A program made the translations under genes and the position numbers. From the NCBI GenBank assembly GCA_017430085.1, contig JAFRNR010000025.1:1-61820 (forward strand): DNA of 61,820 bases, given 5' to 3'. This DNA is from Lachnospiraceae bacterium (GTDB taxonomy: Bacteria; Bacillota; Clostridia; Lachnospirales; Lachnospiraceae). Shown here piece after piece: positions 17,968 to 25,726 of this stretch (the first letter of the stretch is position 1; every line of letters begins with the position of its first letter). Under the pieces are notes generated by a model, which was not told where the DNA came from, did not search any database, and saw only the letters and a program-made list of their open reading frames with translations.

Positions 17968-18783
17968 ATGTTTGATTACAAGAAAGTCGGATATACGATG
18001 TCCGAAATGCAGGCGTACGCCATTGCAAAGAACATCAAAGAGAACCAGATCGTTATCGTCGGCACGGGCCTGCCGCTGATCGGCGCGTCCCTGGCCAAGG
18101 CGGTGGTCTGCCCCAGCTGCCATCCCATCGTGGAGAGCGGCCTGATGGACTGCTCCCCCGTGGAAGTGCCCCGCTCCGTCGGCGACCTGCGCTTCATGGC
18201 GCACTGCGCGGTGCAGTGGCCCAACATCCGCTTCGTGGGCTTCGAAGCCAACGAGTGGCTGCATGACACCGACCGTCTGATCGCCTTCATCGGCGGCGCC
18301 CAGATCGACCCGTACGGCAACGTGAACTCCACCTGCATCTACGGCAAGGGCGACTACATCAAGCCCCAGGTGCGCTTCACCGGTTCCGGCGGCGCCAACG
18401 GCATCGCGGGCTTCTGCAACACCATCATCATGATCAAACTGGACAAGACCAAATTCGTGAACAAGGTCGACTACATCACCTCCTGCGGGTGGATGGACGG
18501 CCCCGGCGGCCGCGAAAGAGTCGGCCTGCCCGGCAACCGCGGTCCTCAGATGGTCGTGACCGACATGGGCATCATGAAGTTCGACGAAGAGACCAAGCGC
18601 ATGTACCTGGCTTACTACTATCCTTACACCACGCCCGAAGAGATCAAGGCGGCCATTCCGGACTTCCCGCTGATCGTGGACGAGCGCGCGCAGCTGATGG
18701 AAGGCCCGAGCCCCGAGATCATCCGCACCATCCGCGAAGATATCGACCCCGGCCAGGCTTTCATCAAAGTCCCGAAGGAATAA
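17968..18783 (+). CDS. gctB: Glutaconate CoA-transferase subunit B
   Basis: Beta subunit (271 residues), carrying the catalytic glutamate that forms the glutamyl-CoA thioester intermediate: E56 in HPIVESGLMD corresponds to the VESG motif of the family (Glu54 in Acidaminococcus). GSGGANGIAGFCNTIIM and the GPGGRERVGLPGNRGPQ segment are also characteristic. Length matches the usual 266-270. RBS GGAGG. Forms an (AB)4-type hetero-oligomer with GctA. Confidence 0.94.
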   Translation: MFDYKKVGYTMSEMQAYAIAKNIKENQIVIVGTGLPLIGASLAKAVVCPSCHPIVESGLMDCSPVEVPRSVGDLRFMAHCAVQWPNIRFVGFEANEWLHDTDRLIAFIGGAQIDPYGNVNSTCIYGKGDYIKPQVRFTGSGGANGIAGFCNTIIMIKLDKTKFVNKVDYITSCGWMDGPGGRERVGLPGNRGPQMVVTDMGIMKFDEETKRMYLAYYYPYTTPEEIKAAIPDFPLIVDERAQLMEGPSPEIIRTIREDIDPGQAFIKVPKE

Positions 18784-18801
18784 TTAAGGAGGAGATATAC
18801 C

Positions 18802-20568
18802 ATGGGTTTCTATTCCATGCCCGGCTATTTTCAGGCGATGCCCCAGGTGGGCAAACCTTTAAAGGCCCGGAACGAACAAAACGAGCAGGCCATCCTGGCC
18901 ATTGAGAACGAACTGCATCAGGCTGCCTACAACGCCATCCAGGCCGGCAAGGCCGACGAGGCCGTGAACAAGGGCGGTGAAATGACCGCCATGCAGCGCC
19001 TGGAGTACCTGGTCGATCCCGGTACCTGGTGCCCGCTGAACAGCCTGTACAATCCGCAGCACAACTCCCACGGCTCCACCGGCATCGTGAAGGGCCTGGG
19101 CCGCATCAGCGGCCACTGGGCGCTGATCGTCGCTTCCGATAACAAGAAGCTGGCCGGCGCCTGGATCCCCGGCCAGGCGGACAACCTGCTGCGCGCTTCC
19201 GACACCGCGAAGTGCCTGCATATCCCGCTGGTCTACGTGCTGAACTGCTCCGGCGTGAAGCTGGACGAGCAGGAGAAGGTGTATCCGAACCGCCGCGGCG
19301 GCGGCACGCCTTTCTACCGCAACGTGGAACTGGAACAGATGGGCATCCCGGTCATCGTCGGCATCTTCGGGACCAACCCGGCCGGCGGCGGCTACCACTC
19401 CATCAGCCCGACCATCCTGATCGCGCACCAGAAGGCCAACATGGCCGTCGGCGGCGCCGGCATCGTGGGCGGCATGAACCCGAAGGGCTATGTGGATGAA
19501 GAGGCTGCCATGGCGCTGATCGAGGCCGGCAAGGGCCTGGTCGCCACGCCTCCCGGATCCGTTCCGATCCACTACGGCGAGACCGGTTTCTTCCGCGAAG
19601 TGTACGCGGACGACTACGGCGTACTGGACGGCATCAAGAAATACATGTCCTTCCTGCCCGCCTACAATCCGGAATTCTTCCGCGTGGACGATCCCGCGCT
19701 GCCCGCGCTGGATCCCAACGACCTGTACAGTCTGGTCCCGATGGACAAGAAGCGGACCTACGACATCTACGACGTCATCGGCCGTATCTTCGACAAGTCC
19801 CAGTTCCTGGAGTACAAAAAGGGCTACGGTCCGGAGATCGTGGCCGGCCTCGCGAAGGCGGAAGGCCTGCTGGTCGGCGTCATCGCCAACGTCCAGGGCC
19901 TGCTGATGCACTATCCGGAATACAAGCTGGCCCAGAACCCCAACTCCGTGGGTATCGGCGGCAAGCTGTACCGTCAGGGCCTGATCAAGATGAACGAGTT
20001 CGTGACGCTGTGCGCGCGTGACAAACTGCCCATCGTCTGGATCCAGGATACCACCGGCATCGACGTCGGCGACGACGCCGAGAAGGCCGAACTGCTGGGC
20101 CTGGGCCAGTCCCTGATCTACTCCATCCAGAACAGCCACGTGCCGCAGCTGGAGATCACGCTCCGCAAGGGCACCGCCGCGGCGCACTACGTCATGGGCG
20201 GCCCGCAGGGCAACGACACCAACGCCTTCTCCCTGGGCACGGCTGCCACGGAAATCTACGTCATGCACGGCGAAACCGCTGCGGCCGCCATGTACTCCCG
20301 CCGTCTGGCCAAGGAATACAAGGCCGGCGAATCCCTGGAAGGCACCATCGCGAAGATGAACGAGATCATCCAGGATTACGCCGCCAAGTCCCGTCCGTTC
20401 GCCTGCGGCGAACTCGGCCTGGTCGATGAGATCGTGAACATGAACATGATGCGCAACTACGTCGTGGCGTTCGCGTATTCCGTATACCAGAACCCGACTC
20501 AGATCTGCCCGTTCCATCAGATGCTGAGCCCGCGCACCATGCGTGATTTCGTCACCTACAAGAAATAA
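18802..20568 (+). CDS. gcdA: Glutaconyl-CoA decarboxylase subunit alpha (carboxyltransferase)
   Basis: A 588-residue carboxyltransferase that transfers the carboxyl group of glutaconyl-CoA to biotin, giving crotonyl-CoA; in the full complex the sodium-pumping GcdB then decarboxylates carboxybiotin. The N terminus MGFYSMPGYFQAMPQVGKP is almost diagnostic for GcdA. Crotonase-fold glycine-rich stretches (GTNPAGGGYHSISPT, VGGAGIVGGMNPKG, HYVMGGPQGNDTNAFSLG) are present. The gcdB, gcdC (biotin carrier) and gcdD genes are not in the window and must lie elsewhere, as in Acidaminococcus. RBS AAGGAGGAGATATACC is very strong. A hairpin terminator follows the stop. Confidence 0.94.
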   Translation: MGFYSMPGYFQAMPQVGKPLKARNEQNEQAILAIENELHQAAYNAIQAGKADEAVNKGGEMTAMQRLEYLVDPGTWCPLNSLYNPQHNSHGSTGIVKGLGRISGHWALIVASDNKKLAGAWIPGQADNLLRASDTAKCLHIPLVYVLNCSGVKLDEQEKVYPNRRGGGTPFYRNVELEQMGIPVIVGIFGTNPAGGGYHSISPTILIAHQKANMAVGGAGIVGGMNPKGYVDEEAAMALIEAGKGLVATPPGSVPIHYGETGFFREVYADDYGVLDGIKKYMSFLPAYNPEFFRVDDPALPALDPNDLYSLVPMDKKRTYDIYDVIGRIFDKSQFLEYKKGYGPEIVAGLAKAEGLLVGVIANVQGLLMHYPEYKLAQNPNSVGIGGKLYRQGLIKMNEFVTLCARDKLPIVWIQDTTGIDVGDDAEKAELLGLGQSLIYSIQNSHVPQLEITLRKGTAAAHYVMGGPQGNDTNAFSLGTAATEIYVMHGETAAAAMYSRRLAKEYKAGESLEGTIAKMNEIIQDYAAKSRPFACGELGLVDEIVNMNMMRNYVVAFAYSVYQNPTQICPFHQMLSPRTMRDFVTYKK

Positions 20569-20583
20569 TCGGAATGAACGAGG

Positions 20584-20613
20584 GGGCGGACAGTACATGC
20601 TGTCCGCCCTTTT
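20584..20613 (+). terminator. Intra-operon terminator between gcdA and hgdC
   Basis: Perfect 10-bp stem GGGCGGACAG / CTGTCCGCCC with six-base loop and TTTT. It sits 15 bases after gcdA and 12 bases before hgdC, so partial read-through probably lowers hgdC-hgdA-hgdB mRNA relative to gctAB-gcdA. Confidence 0.75.
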
Positions 20614-20625
20614 GAGGGAAAAAGA

Positions 20626-21417
20626 ATGAGCATTTATACCTTAGGCATCGACGTGGGCTCCACGGCGTCCAAATGCATCATGCTGCAGGACGGCCGGGAG
20701 ATCGTCAGCAAGTCCCTGATCGACGTGGGCGCCGGCACCAGCGGCCCCGCCCGGGCCATCGAAGCGGTGCTGGCAGGCGCCGGCATGACGCGTGAAGACA
20801 TGACCTTCACCCTCGCGACCGGCTACGGCCGGAATTCCCTGGAGGGGATCGCGGACGCGCAGATGAGCGAGCTGTCCTGCCATGCCAAGGGGGCTGCTTT
20901 CCTGTATCCGGACGTGCGCACGGTCATCGACATCGGCGGCCAGGACGTGAAGGCCATGCATATCGAAAACGGCGCGATGGTCAACTTCCAGATGAACGAC
21001 AAATGCGCCGCCGGCACGGGCCGCTTCCTGGACGTGATGGCGCGCGTGCTGGAAGTGCGGACGGATGAACTGGGCACGCTGGCGGCCCAGTCCACGAAGC
21101 GGGTGGCCATCAGCTCCACCTGCACGGTGTTCGCGGAAAGCGAAGTGATCTCCCAGCTGGCCCAGGGCACGGACAAGCGGGACATCATCAAAGGCATCCA
21201 TTATTCCGTGGCCAACCGGGTCTCCGGCCTGGTCAACCGGATCGGCGTGCAGGACCGGGTCGTCATGACCGGCGGCGTCGCGCAGAACAAGGGCATCGTC
21301 TCCGCGCTGGAGGAGAGTCTGGGGCACATCATCTACACCAGCCCCCTGACCCAGTACGTGGGCGCCCTGGGCGCGGCCCTGTTCGCTTATCAGAAAGCAC
21401 TTAAGATGAAGCAATAA
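20626..21417 (+). CDS. hgdC: 2-hydroxyglutaryl-CoA dehydratase activator (component A)
   Basis: A 263-residue ATPase of the BadF/BadG/HgdC family that shoots one electron into the dehydratase at the cost of ATP. The actin-like nucleotide-binding start GIDVGSTASKCIML is present. The two cysteines that bridge one [4Fe-4S] cluster between the homodimer subunits are C127 (NDKCAAGTG) and C166 (SSTCTVFAE), identical in number to the well-studied Acidaminococcus activator. VDVIDIGGQDVKAM-like and TGGVAQNKG phosphate-binding motifs are visible. Weaker RBS (GAGGG) than its neighbours and an upstream terminator agree with the need for only catalytic amounts of this oxygen-sensitive protein. Confidence 0.95.
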   Translation: MSIYTLGIDVGSTASKCIMLQDGREIVSKSLIDVGAGTSGPARAIEAVLAGAGMTREDMTFTLATGYGRNSLEGIADAQMSELSCHAKGAAFLYPDVRTVIDIGGQDVKAMHIENGAMVNFQMNDKCAAGTGRFLDVMARVLEVRTDELGTLAAQSTKRVAISSTCTVFAESEVISQLAQGTDKRDIIKGIHYSVANRVSGLVNRIGVQDRVVMTGGVAQNKGIVSALEESLGHIIYTSPLTQYVGALGAALFAYQKALKMKQ

Positions 21418-21420
21418 TAT

Positions 21421-21445
21421 ACAGAGGCCGGGCTGCGCCGGCCTG
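21421..21445 (+). other. Stem-loop between hgdC and hgdA
   Basis: ACAG-A-GGCCGG / CCGGCCTGT with a six-base loop and no T tract, directly before the CAGGAGGAG ribosome site of hgdA. It could protect or process the downstream mRNA. Confidence 0.4.
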
Positions 21446-21463
21446 TGAATCAGGAGGAGAAAT

Positions 21464-22900
21464 ATGGCAAAACAAGTGAGCCCCGGCGTTCTGGCGCTCC
21501 GTAAAGTGGTGGACGACGTCTACGCGGATGCCCGGAAGGCCAAGGCGGAAGGCAAATTGGTAGGCTGGTCCTCGTCCAAGTTCCCCTGCGAACTGGCGGA
21601 GGCCTTTGACCTCAACGTCATGTATCCGGAAAACCAGGCCGCCGGCATCGCCGCCAACCGCGACGGCGAGATCATGTGCCAGGCCGCGGAAGACCTGGGC
21701 TTTGACAACGATATCTGCGGCTACGCCCGCATCTCGCTGGCCTATGCCGCCGGCAAGCGCGCCGCCCGCAAGATCGACTGGAGCAAGGAAGACGGCTACG
21801 TCATCAACCCCGCCACCGGCAAGCCCTTAAAGGACGAAAACGGCAACGTGGTCCTGGACGAGAACGGCAAGCCCAAAAAAGATCCCAAGACCCAGACCCC
21901 GTTCATCGTGCTGGAAGACATCCATGAGATCGAAGCCCTGCCCGAAGGCCGTGAAAAGGAACGCCGCCGCGAATCCATCCAGCCCTACCGCCAGATGCGC
22001 ATGCCTCAGCCCGATTTCGTGCTGTGCTGCAACAACATCTGCAACTGCATGACCAAGTGGTATGAAAACATCGCCCGCATGTGCAACATCCCGCTGATCA
22101 TGATCGACATCCCTTACAACAACACCATGGACCCGAACCCGGAGAACGTCCGCTACATCCGCGCCCAGTTCGACAACGCCATCAGGCAGCTGGAAGAACT
22201 GACCGGCAAGAAGTTCGACGAGAAGAAGTTCGAGCACGCCTGCGCCCAGGCCAACCGCACCGCCCAGAACTGGCTGAAGGTCTGCGATTACCTGCAGTAC
22301 AAGCCCGCCCCCATGAGCGGCTTCGACCTGTTCAACCACATGGCTGACGTCGTGACCGCCCGCGGCAAGAAGGAAGCCGCTGACGCGTTTGAACTCCTGG
22401 CCGTCGACCTGGAGCAGAATATCAAGGACGGCACCTCCACCCTGCCGTTCCCGGAACAGTACCGCGTGATGTTCGAAGGCATCCCCTGCTGGCCGAAGCT
22501 GCCTAACCTGTTCAAGCCGCTGAAGGCCAACGGCGTGAACGTGACCGCCGTCGTGTACGCCCCCGCTTTCGGCTTCGTGTACAACAACATGGACGAAATG
22601 GTCAGCGCTTACTGCAAGGCTCCCAACTCCGTTTCCATCGAGAAGGGCGTGGAATGGCGCGAAGGCATCTGCCGCGCGAACAAGGTGGAAGGCGTTCTGG
22701 TCCACTACAACCGTTCCTGCAAGCCGTGGTCCGGCTATATGGCTGAAATGCAGCGCCGCTTCACCGCGGACCTGGGCATCCCCTGCGTAGGCTTTGACGG
22801 CGACCAGGCCGACCCGCGCAACTTCAACGAAGCCCAGTACGAGACGCGTGTGCAGGGCCTGGTAGAGGCCATGCAGATCCGCAAGGAAACCATGGAATAA
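21464..22900 (+). CDS. hgdA: 2-hydroxyglutaryl-CoA dehydratase subunit A
   Basis: Alpha subunit (478 residues) of component D, the iron-sulfur dehydratase that eliminates water from (R)-2-hydroxyglutaryl-CoA by a ketyl radical mechanism. Length equals that of the Acidaminococcus protein. Cluster cysteines typical of the family are in FVLCCNNICNCMTKWYENIARMC, and WSSSKFPCELAEAF lies near the N terminus. An Asp/Lys/Gly-rich segment near residues 115-145 is less conserved. RBS AGGAGGAG; 11 bases before hgdB. The related lactoyl- and phenyllactyl-CoA dehydratases are alternatives by homology, but gctAB and gcdA in the same operon fix the substrate. Confidence 0.94.
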   Translation: MAKQVSPGVLALRKVVDDVYADARKAKAEGKLVGWSSSKFPCELAEAFDLNVMYPENQAAGIAANRDGEIMCQAAEDLGFDNDICGYARISLAYAAGKRAARKIDWSKEDGYVINPATGKPLKDENGNVVLDENGKPKKDPKTQTPFIVLEDIHEIEALPEGREKERRRESIQPYRQMRMPQPDFVLCCNNICNCMTKWYENIARMCNIPLIMIDIPYNNTMDPNPENVRYIRAQFDNAIRQLEELTGKKFDEKKFEHACAQANRTAQNWLKVCDYLQYKPAPMSGFDLFNHMADVVTARGKKEAADAFELLAVDLEQNIKDGTSTLPFPEQYRVMFEGIPCWPKLPNLFKPLKANGVNVTAVVYAPAFGFVYNNMDEMVSAYCKAPNSVSIEKGVEWREGICRANKVEGVLVHYNRSCKPWSGYMAEMQRRFTADLGIPCVGFDGDQADPRNFNEAQYETRVQGLVEAMQIRKETME

Positions 22901-22911
22901 GGAGGCCGGAA

Positions 22912-24060
22912 ATGAGCTTAGAGAATACCTTTAAAGAATTTCAGGCTGTTGCTTACAATCCCAAGAAGTGCCTGAACGAATACAAGGCGGCCGGCAAGAA
23001 AGTCATCGGCGTCCTGCCTTACTACGCCCCCGAAGAACTGGTCTATGCGGCCGGCATGGTGCCCATGGGCATGTGGGGCAGCAACAACAAGAACATCGGT
23101 CTGGCCAAGGAATACTGCGCCACTTTCTACTGCACCATCGCGCAGCTGGCGCTGGAAATGCTGCTGGACGGCACTATGGACCAGCTGGACGGCATCATCA
23201 CCCCCACCATCTGCGACACGCTGCGTCCCATGAGCCAGAACTTCCGCGTCGCCATGGCCAAGCTGCACAAGATGCCCACCATTTTCCTGGCGCATCCGCA
23301 GTACCGCCGTCCGGCGTTCGGCCTGCAGTTCACGGTCGATCAGTACAACAACGTGCGTCATGAACTGGAAGCCATCTGCGGCCACGAGATCGGCGAAGAA
23401 GCCATCCGCGACGCCATCAAGGTCTACAACAAGTACCGCCAGGCCCGCCGCGAATTCGTGAAGCTGGCCGGCGAGCATCCGGAAGCCGTTTCCGCCGTCA
23501 ACCGCAGCGCGGTCCTGAAGGCCGGCTATTTCATGGAGAAGCCCGCTTACACCGAGAAGCTGGAAGCCCTGAACAAGGAACTGGCCGCCCTGCCCGCCTC
23601 CGACTGGAACGGCGTGAAGATCGTCACCAGCGGCATCATCTGCGACAACCCCGTGCTTCTCAAGATCCTGGACGACAACAACATCGCCATCGCGACTGAC
23701 GACGTCGCCCACGAGAGCCGCTGTATCCGCGTGGACGCGGACGAGACCGGCGATCCGATGATGGCCCTGGCGAAGCAGTTTGCGGACGAAGACTACGATG
23801 TCCTGCTGTACGATGAAGCCTCCAACCAGAACCGCCGCGGCGAATTCGTCGCCAACCTGGTCAAGGAGAGCGGCGCGAAGGGCCTGGTGCTCTTCATGCA
23901 GCAGTTCTGCGACCCCGAGGAAATGGAGTATCCTTACCTGAAGAAGGCCCTGGATGCCGCCCAGATCCCTCACATCAAACTGGGCATCGACCAGCAGATG
24001 CGCGACTTCGGCCAGGCCGCCACGGCCCTCCAGGCTTTCGCGGACGTGCTGAGCCTGTAA
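22912..24060 (+). CDS. hgdB: 2-hydroxyglutaryl-CoA dehydratase subunit B
   Basis: Beta subunit (382 residues) of component D, typical length. It shares the HgdB/FldC fold: VLPYYAPEELVYAAGMVPMGMWG near the N terminus, EYCATFYCTIAQLALEML and TPTICDTLRPMSQNF containing cluster cysteines, and a C-terminal LFMQQFCDPEEMEYPYLKKALD with the third ligand. RBS AAGGAGG. Last gene of the operon; a clear terminator follows. With HgdA it forms the heterodimer that receives an electron from HgdC. Confidence 0.95.
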   Translation: MSLENTFKEFQAVAYNPKKCLNEYKAAGKKVIGVLPYYAPEELVYAAGMVPMGMWGSNNKNIGLAKEYCATFYCTIAQLALEMLLDGTMDQLDGIITPTICDTLRPMSQNFRVAMAKLHKMPTIFLAHPQYRRPAFGLQFTVDQYNNVRHELEAICGHEIGEEAIRDAIKVYNKYRQARREFVKLAGEHPEAVSAVNRSAVLKAGYFMEKPAYTEKLEALNKELAALPASDWNGVKIVTSGIICDNPVLLKILDDNNIAIATDDVAHESRCIRVDADETGDPMMALAKQFADEDYDVLLYDEASNQNRRGEFVANLVKESGAKGLVLFMQQFCDPEEMEYPYLKKALDAAQIPHIKLGIDQQMRDFGQAATALQAFADVLSL

Positions 24061-24085
24061 AACGCCTCCCGGATCCGGGACGCGC

Positions 24086-24121
24086 GCGGGCGGGGAATCA
24101 AACCCCGCCCGCTCTTTTTTT
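24086..24121 (+). terminator. Terminator of the glutaconate/hydroxyglutarate operon
   Basis: Perfect 10-bp stem GCGGGCGGGG / CCCCGCCCGC (24086-24112) followed by T-C-T8, 26 bases after hgdB. Confidence 0.92.
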
Positions 24122-24168
24122 GCCACATCCCGGTACGGCGAAGGCCTTGCTTTTATTGCTCCTTTTTG

Positions 24169-24197
24169 TTGTTGTTTCTCCGGTTTTCTGGTATAAT
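24169..24197 (+). promoter_or_regulatory. Promoter of the alkyltransferase-like gene
   Basis: TTGTTG (24169-24174), 17-base spacer and TATAAT (24192-24197) with TG one base upstream of the -10 (extended -10). Confidence 0.7.
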
Positions 24198-24230
24198 GCA
24201 GCCATCGGATACTATTCCGGGAGGAAAGAC

Positions 24231-24572
24231 ATGGATCTGCCGGCCCGCCCGTTTACTTCACAGGTCTATGACGCTGTCCGCCGCATCCCGCCGGGCAGCG
24301 TGGCCACTTATGCGCAGATCGCCCGCCTGTCCGGACATCCCGGCGCGGCGCGGGCGGTCGGCAATGCCCTGCACCGCAACCCGTACGATAACCCGCACAC
24401 GGTCCCCTGTTTCCGCGTCGTGAACAGTCAGGGCTTTCTGTCCGGCGCCTTCGCCTTCGGCGGCCCGGACGTGCAGCGCGACCTTCTGGAAGCGGACGGA
24501 GTGGAAACGGTGAATTTCAGGGTGGATCTGGAAAAGTATCAATGGAACGGAGAAGAGGTAACTGCTGAATGA
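24231..24572 (+). CDS. Methylated-DNA-cysteine methyltransferase / ATL-like protein with altered active site
   Basis: A 113-residue protein with the winged-helix DNA-binding domain of Ogt/MGMT proteins: VYDAVRRIPPGSVATYAQIA, then RAVGNALHRNP. The usual active-site PCHRV reads PCFRVV, so the acceptor cysteine is kept but the activating histidine is phenylalanine. The short length, the NSQGFLS segment and the lack of an N-terminal domain resemble alkyltransferase-like (ATL) proteins, in which Cys itself is replaced. It may therefore bind O6-alkylguanine and flag it for excision repair rather than repair it. The upstream start at 24120 is rejected because ATG 24231 has GGGAGGAAAGAC before it. 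It overlaps the next gene by four bases. Confidence 0.8.
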   Translation: MDLPARPFTSQVYDAVRRIPPGSVATYAQIARLSGHPGAARAVGNALHRNPYDNPHTVPCFRVVNSQGFLSGAFAFGGPDVQRDLLEADGVETVNFRVDLEKYQWNGEEVTAE

Positions 24573-25699
24573 AAAAGACTGGTTTGACGGTATGTCTGAT
24601 TTGCCTGCTGGCGGCGCTGGCCGCCTGCGGACGGCACGTGGTCCCCGTCGTCCCGGATGAAGCGACGCTGCCGGCCCTGACAGTGGACGTGACTACGGAG
24701 GCGGATATCACGGAAGAGACGGAGGCCCCGACGATGGAAACGACGGCAACAGAGGCGCCGGAGACGACGACGGAACAGACCGAGCCGGAAACGACGGAAG
24801 AACCGACGGAGAAACCGACGGAAGAACCGACAGAGGAACCGACCCCGGAACCCACGGAGGTGCCTACGCCTGAGCCCACTCCCGAACCTACGCCGGAACC
24901 GACTCCCGAACCCACTCCGGAACCCACGCCGGAACCCACGCCCGAGCCTACGCCCGAACCCACTCCGGAACCCACTCCCGAGCCTACTCCCGAACCCACC
25001 GACCCGCCATCCGGCCTCTGGGCCCCGGTCCCTACCATGGAAGCCGACTGGGCCACCCGCGCCGTCTGCGACCAGTACTACACCAACGCGGACTTCGGCT
25101 TCCCGACCTACGTGAGCCCCTATGACCGCGACGGCGACGGCATCGAGGACCAGGCGGACATCCTGCAGGGCGCCCGCGATTACGTCGCGACCCGCCCCGA
25201 ATACGACCCGTCCTACTTCGACACCGGCTGGCCGCCCGCCGGCCGCGGCGTCTGCACCGACGTGGTCGCCTACGCCCTCCTGGCCGCCGGCTACAACCTG
25301 CAGGAGATGGTGGACCGCGACGTCAACCTGCGCCGCTGGGCCTACGAATGGGAAGTGGGAGATAAGAATATCGACTTCCGCCGCACCCGCAACCTCCTGG
25401 TCTTCTGTGAGCAGTACCTGGATAAATACACCACCGACCCTTACGATTACGCCGCCTGGCAGCCGGGCGACATCGTGATCTTCGCGGGCCGCGAGACCGG
25501 CATGTGGCCGGGCCATATCGCCATTGTCTCGGACCGCCGGGCCTCCGACGGCCTCCCCTACCTGATCCACCACACCGACAACGGCGGCTATTCCTACGAA
25601 CAGGACTTCCTGACCACCCCGCAGCGTTACATCCGCGGGCATTACCGGGTTGGGAACCTGGCCGCGCATACGGAACTGTTTGACGGCGAAGACAAGTAA
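24569..25699 (+). CDS. Lipoprotein with Pro-Glu-Thr repeat stalk and DUF1287-like domain
   Basis: A 376-residue exported protein. The signal peptide ends in a lipobox (ALAAC, C22), so it is anchored to the outer face of the membrane. Residues 40-145 are a Thr/Glu/Pro stalk ending in about eleven TPEP repeats. The C-terminal 220 residues resemble DUF1287, an NlpC/P60-type fold: GRGVCTDVVAYALLAAGYNL holds the candidate catalytic Cys, then AAWQPGDIVIF, and GHIAIVSDRR with a candidate His. A calcium-loop-like DRDGDGIED precedes it. The stalk would carry the domain through the cell wall, consistent with wall remodelling. Function of the family is not established. Confidence 0.75.
   Translation: MKKTGLTVCLICLLAALAACGRHVVPVVPDEATLPALTVDVTTEADITEETEAPTMETTATEAPETTTEQTEPETTEEPTEKPTEEPTEEPTPEPTEVPTPEPTPEPTPEPTPEPTPEPTPEPTPEPTPEPTPEPTPEPTPEPTDPPSGLWAPVPTMEADWATRAVCDQYYTNADFGFPTYVSPYDRDGDGIEDQADILQGARDYVATRPEYDPSYFDTGWPPAGRGVCTDVVAYALLAAGYNLQEMVDRDVNLRRWAYEWEVGDKNIDFRRTRNLLVFCEQYLDKYTTDPYDYAAWQPGDIVIFAGRETGMWPGHIAIVSDRRASDGLPYLIHHTDNGGYSYEQDFLTTPQRYIRGHYRVGNLAAHTELFDGEDK
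24863..25000 (+). repeat. Degenerate 12-base tandem repeat encoding TPEP units
   Basis: About eleven units of 12 bases with synonymous variation (ACG/ACT/ACC, CCG/CCC/CCT, GAA/GAG), coding for the wall-spanning stalk of the lipoprotein. The reverse strand gives a spurious open frame rich in Val-Gly-Ser. Confidence 0.9.
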
Positions 25700-25726
25700 A
25701 AAACGAGTCATAGACAGAGGTTTCTT

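Noticed and set aside
21464-24060. Lactoyl-CoA or phenyllactyl-CoA dehydratase.
   Set aside because: gctAB and gcdA in the same operon, in the Acidaminococcus order, specify 2-hydroxyglutaryl-CoA.
24863-25000. Regular 12-base repeats, considered as a CRISPR-like or minisatellite array.
   Set aside because: No spacers; the repeats are in frame and encode a TPEP stalk of a lipoprotein.
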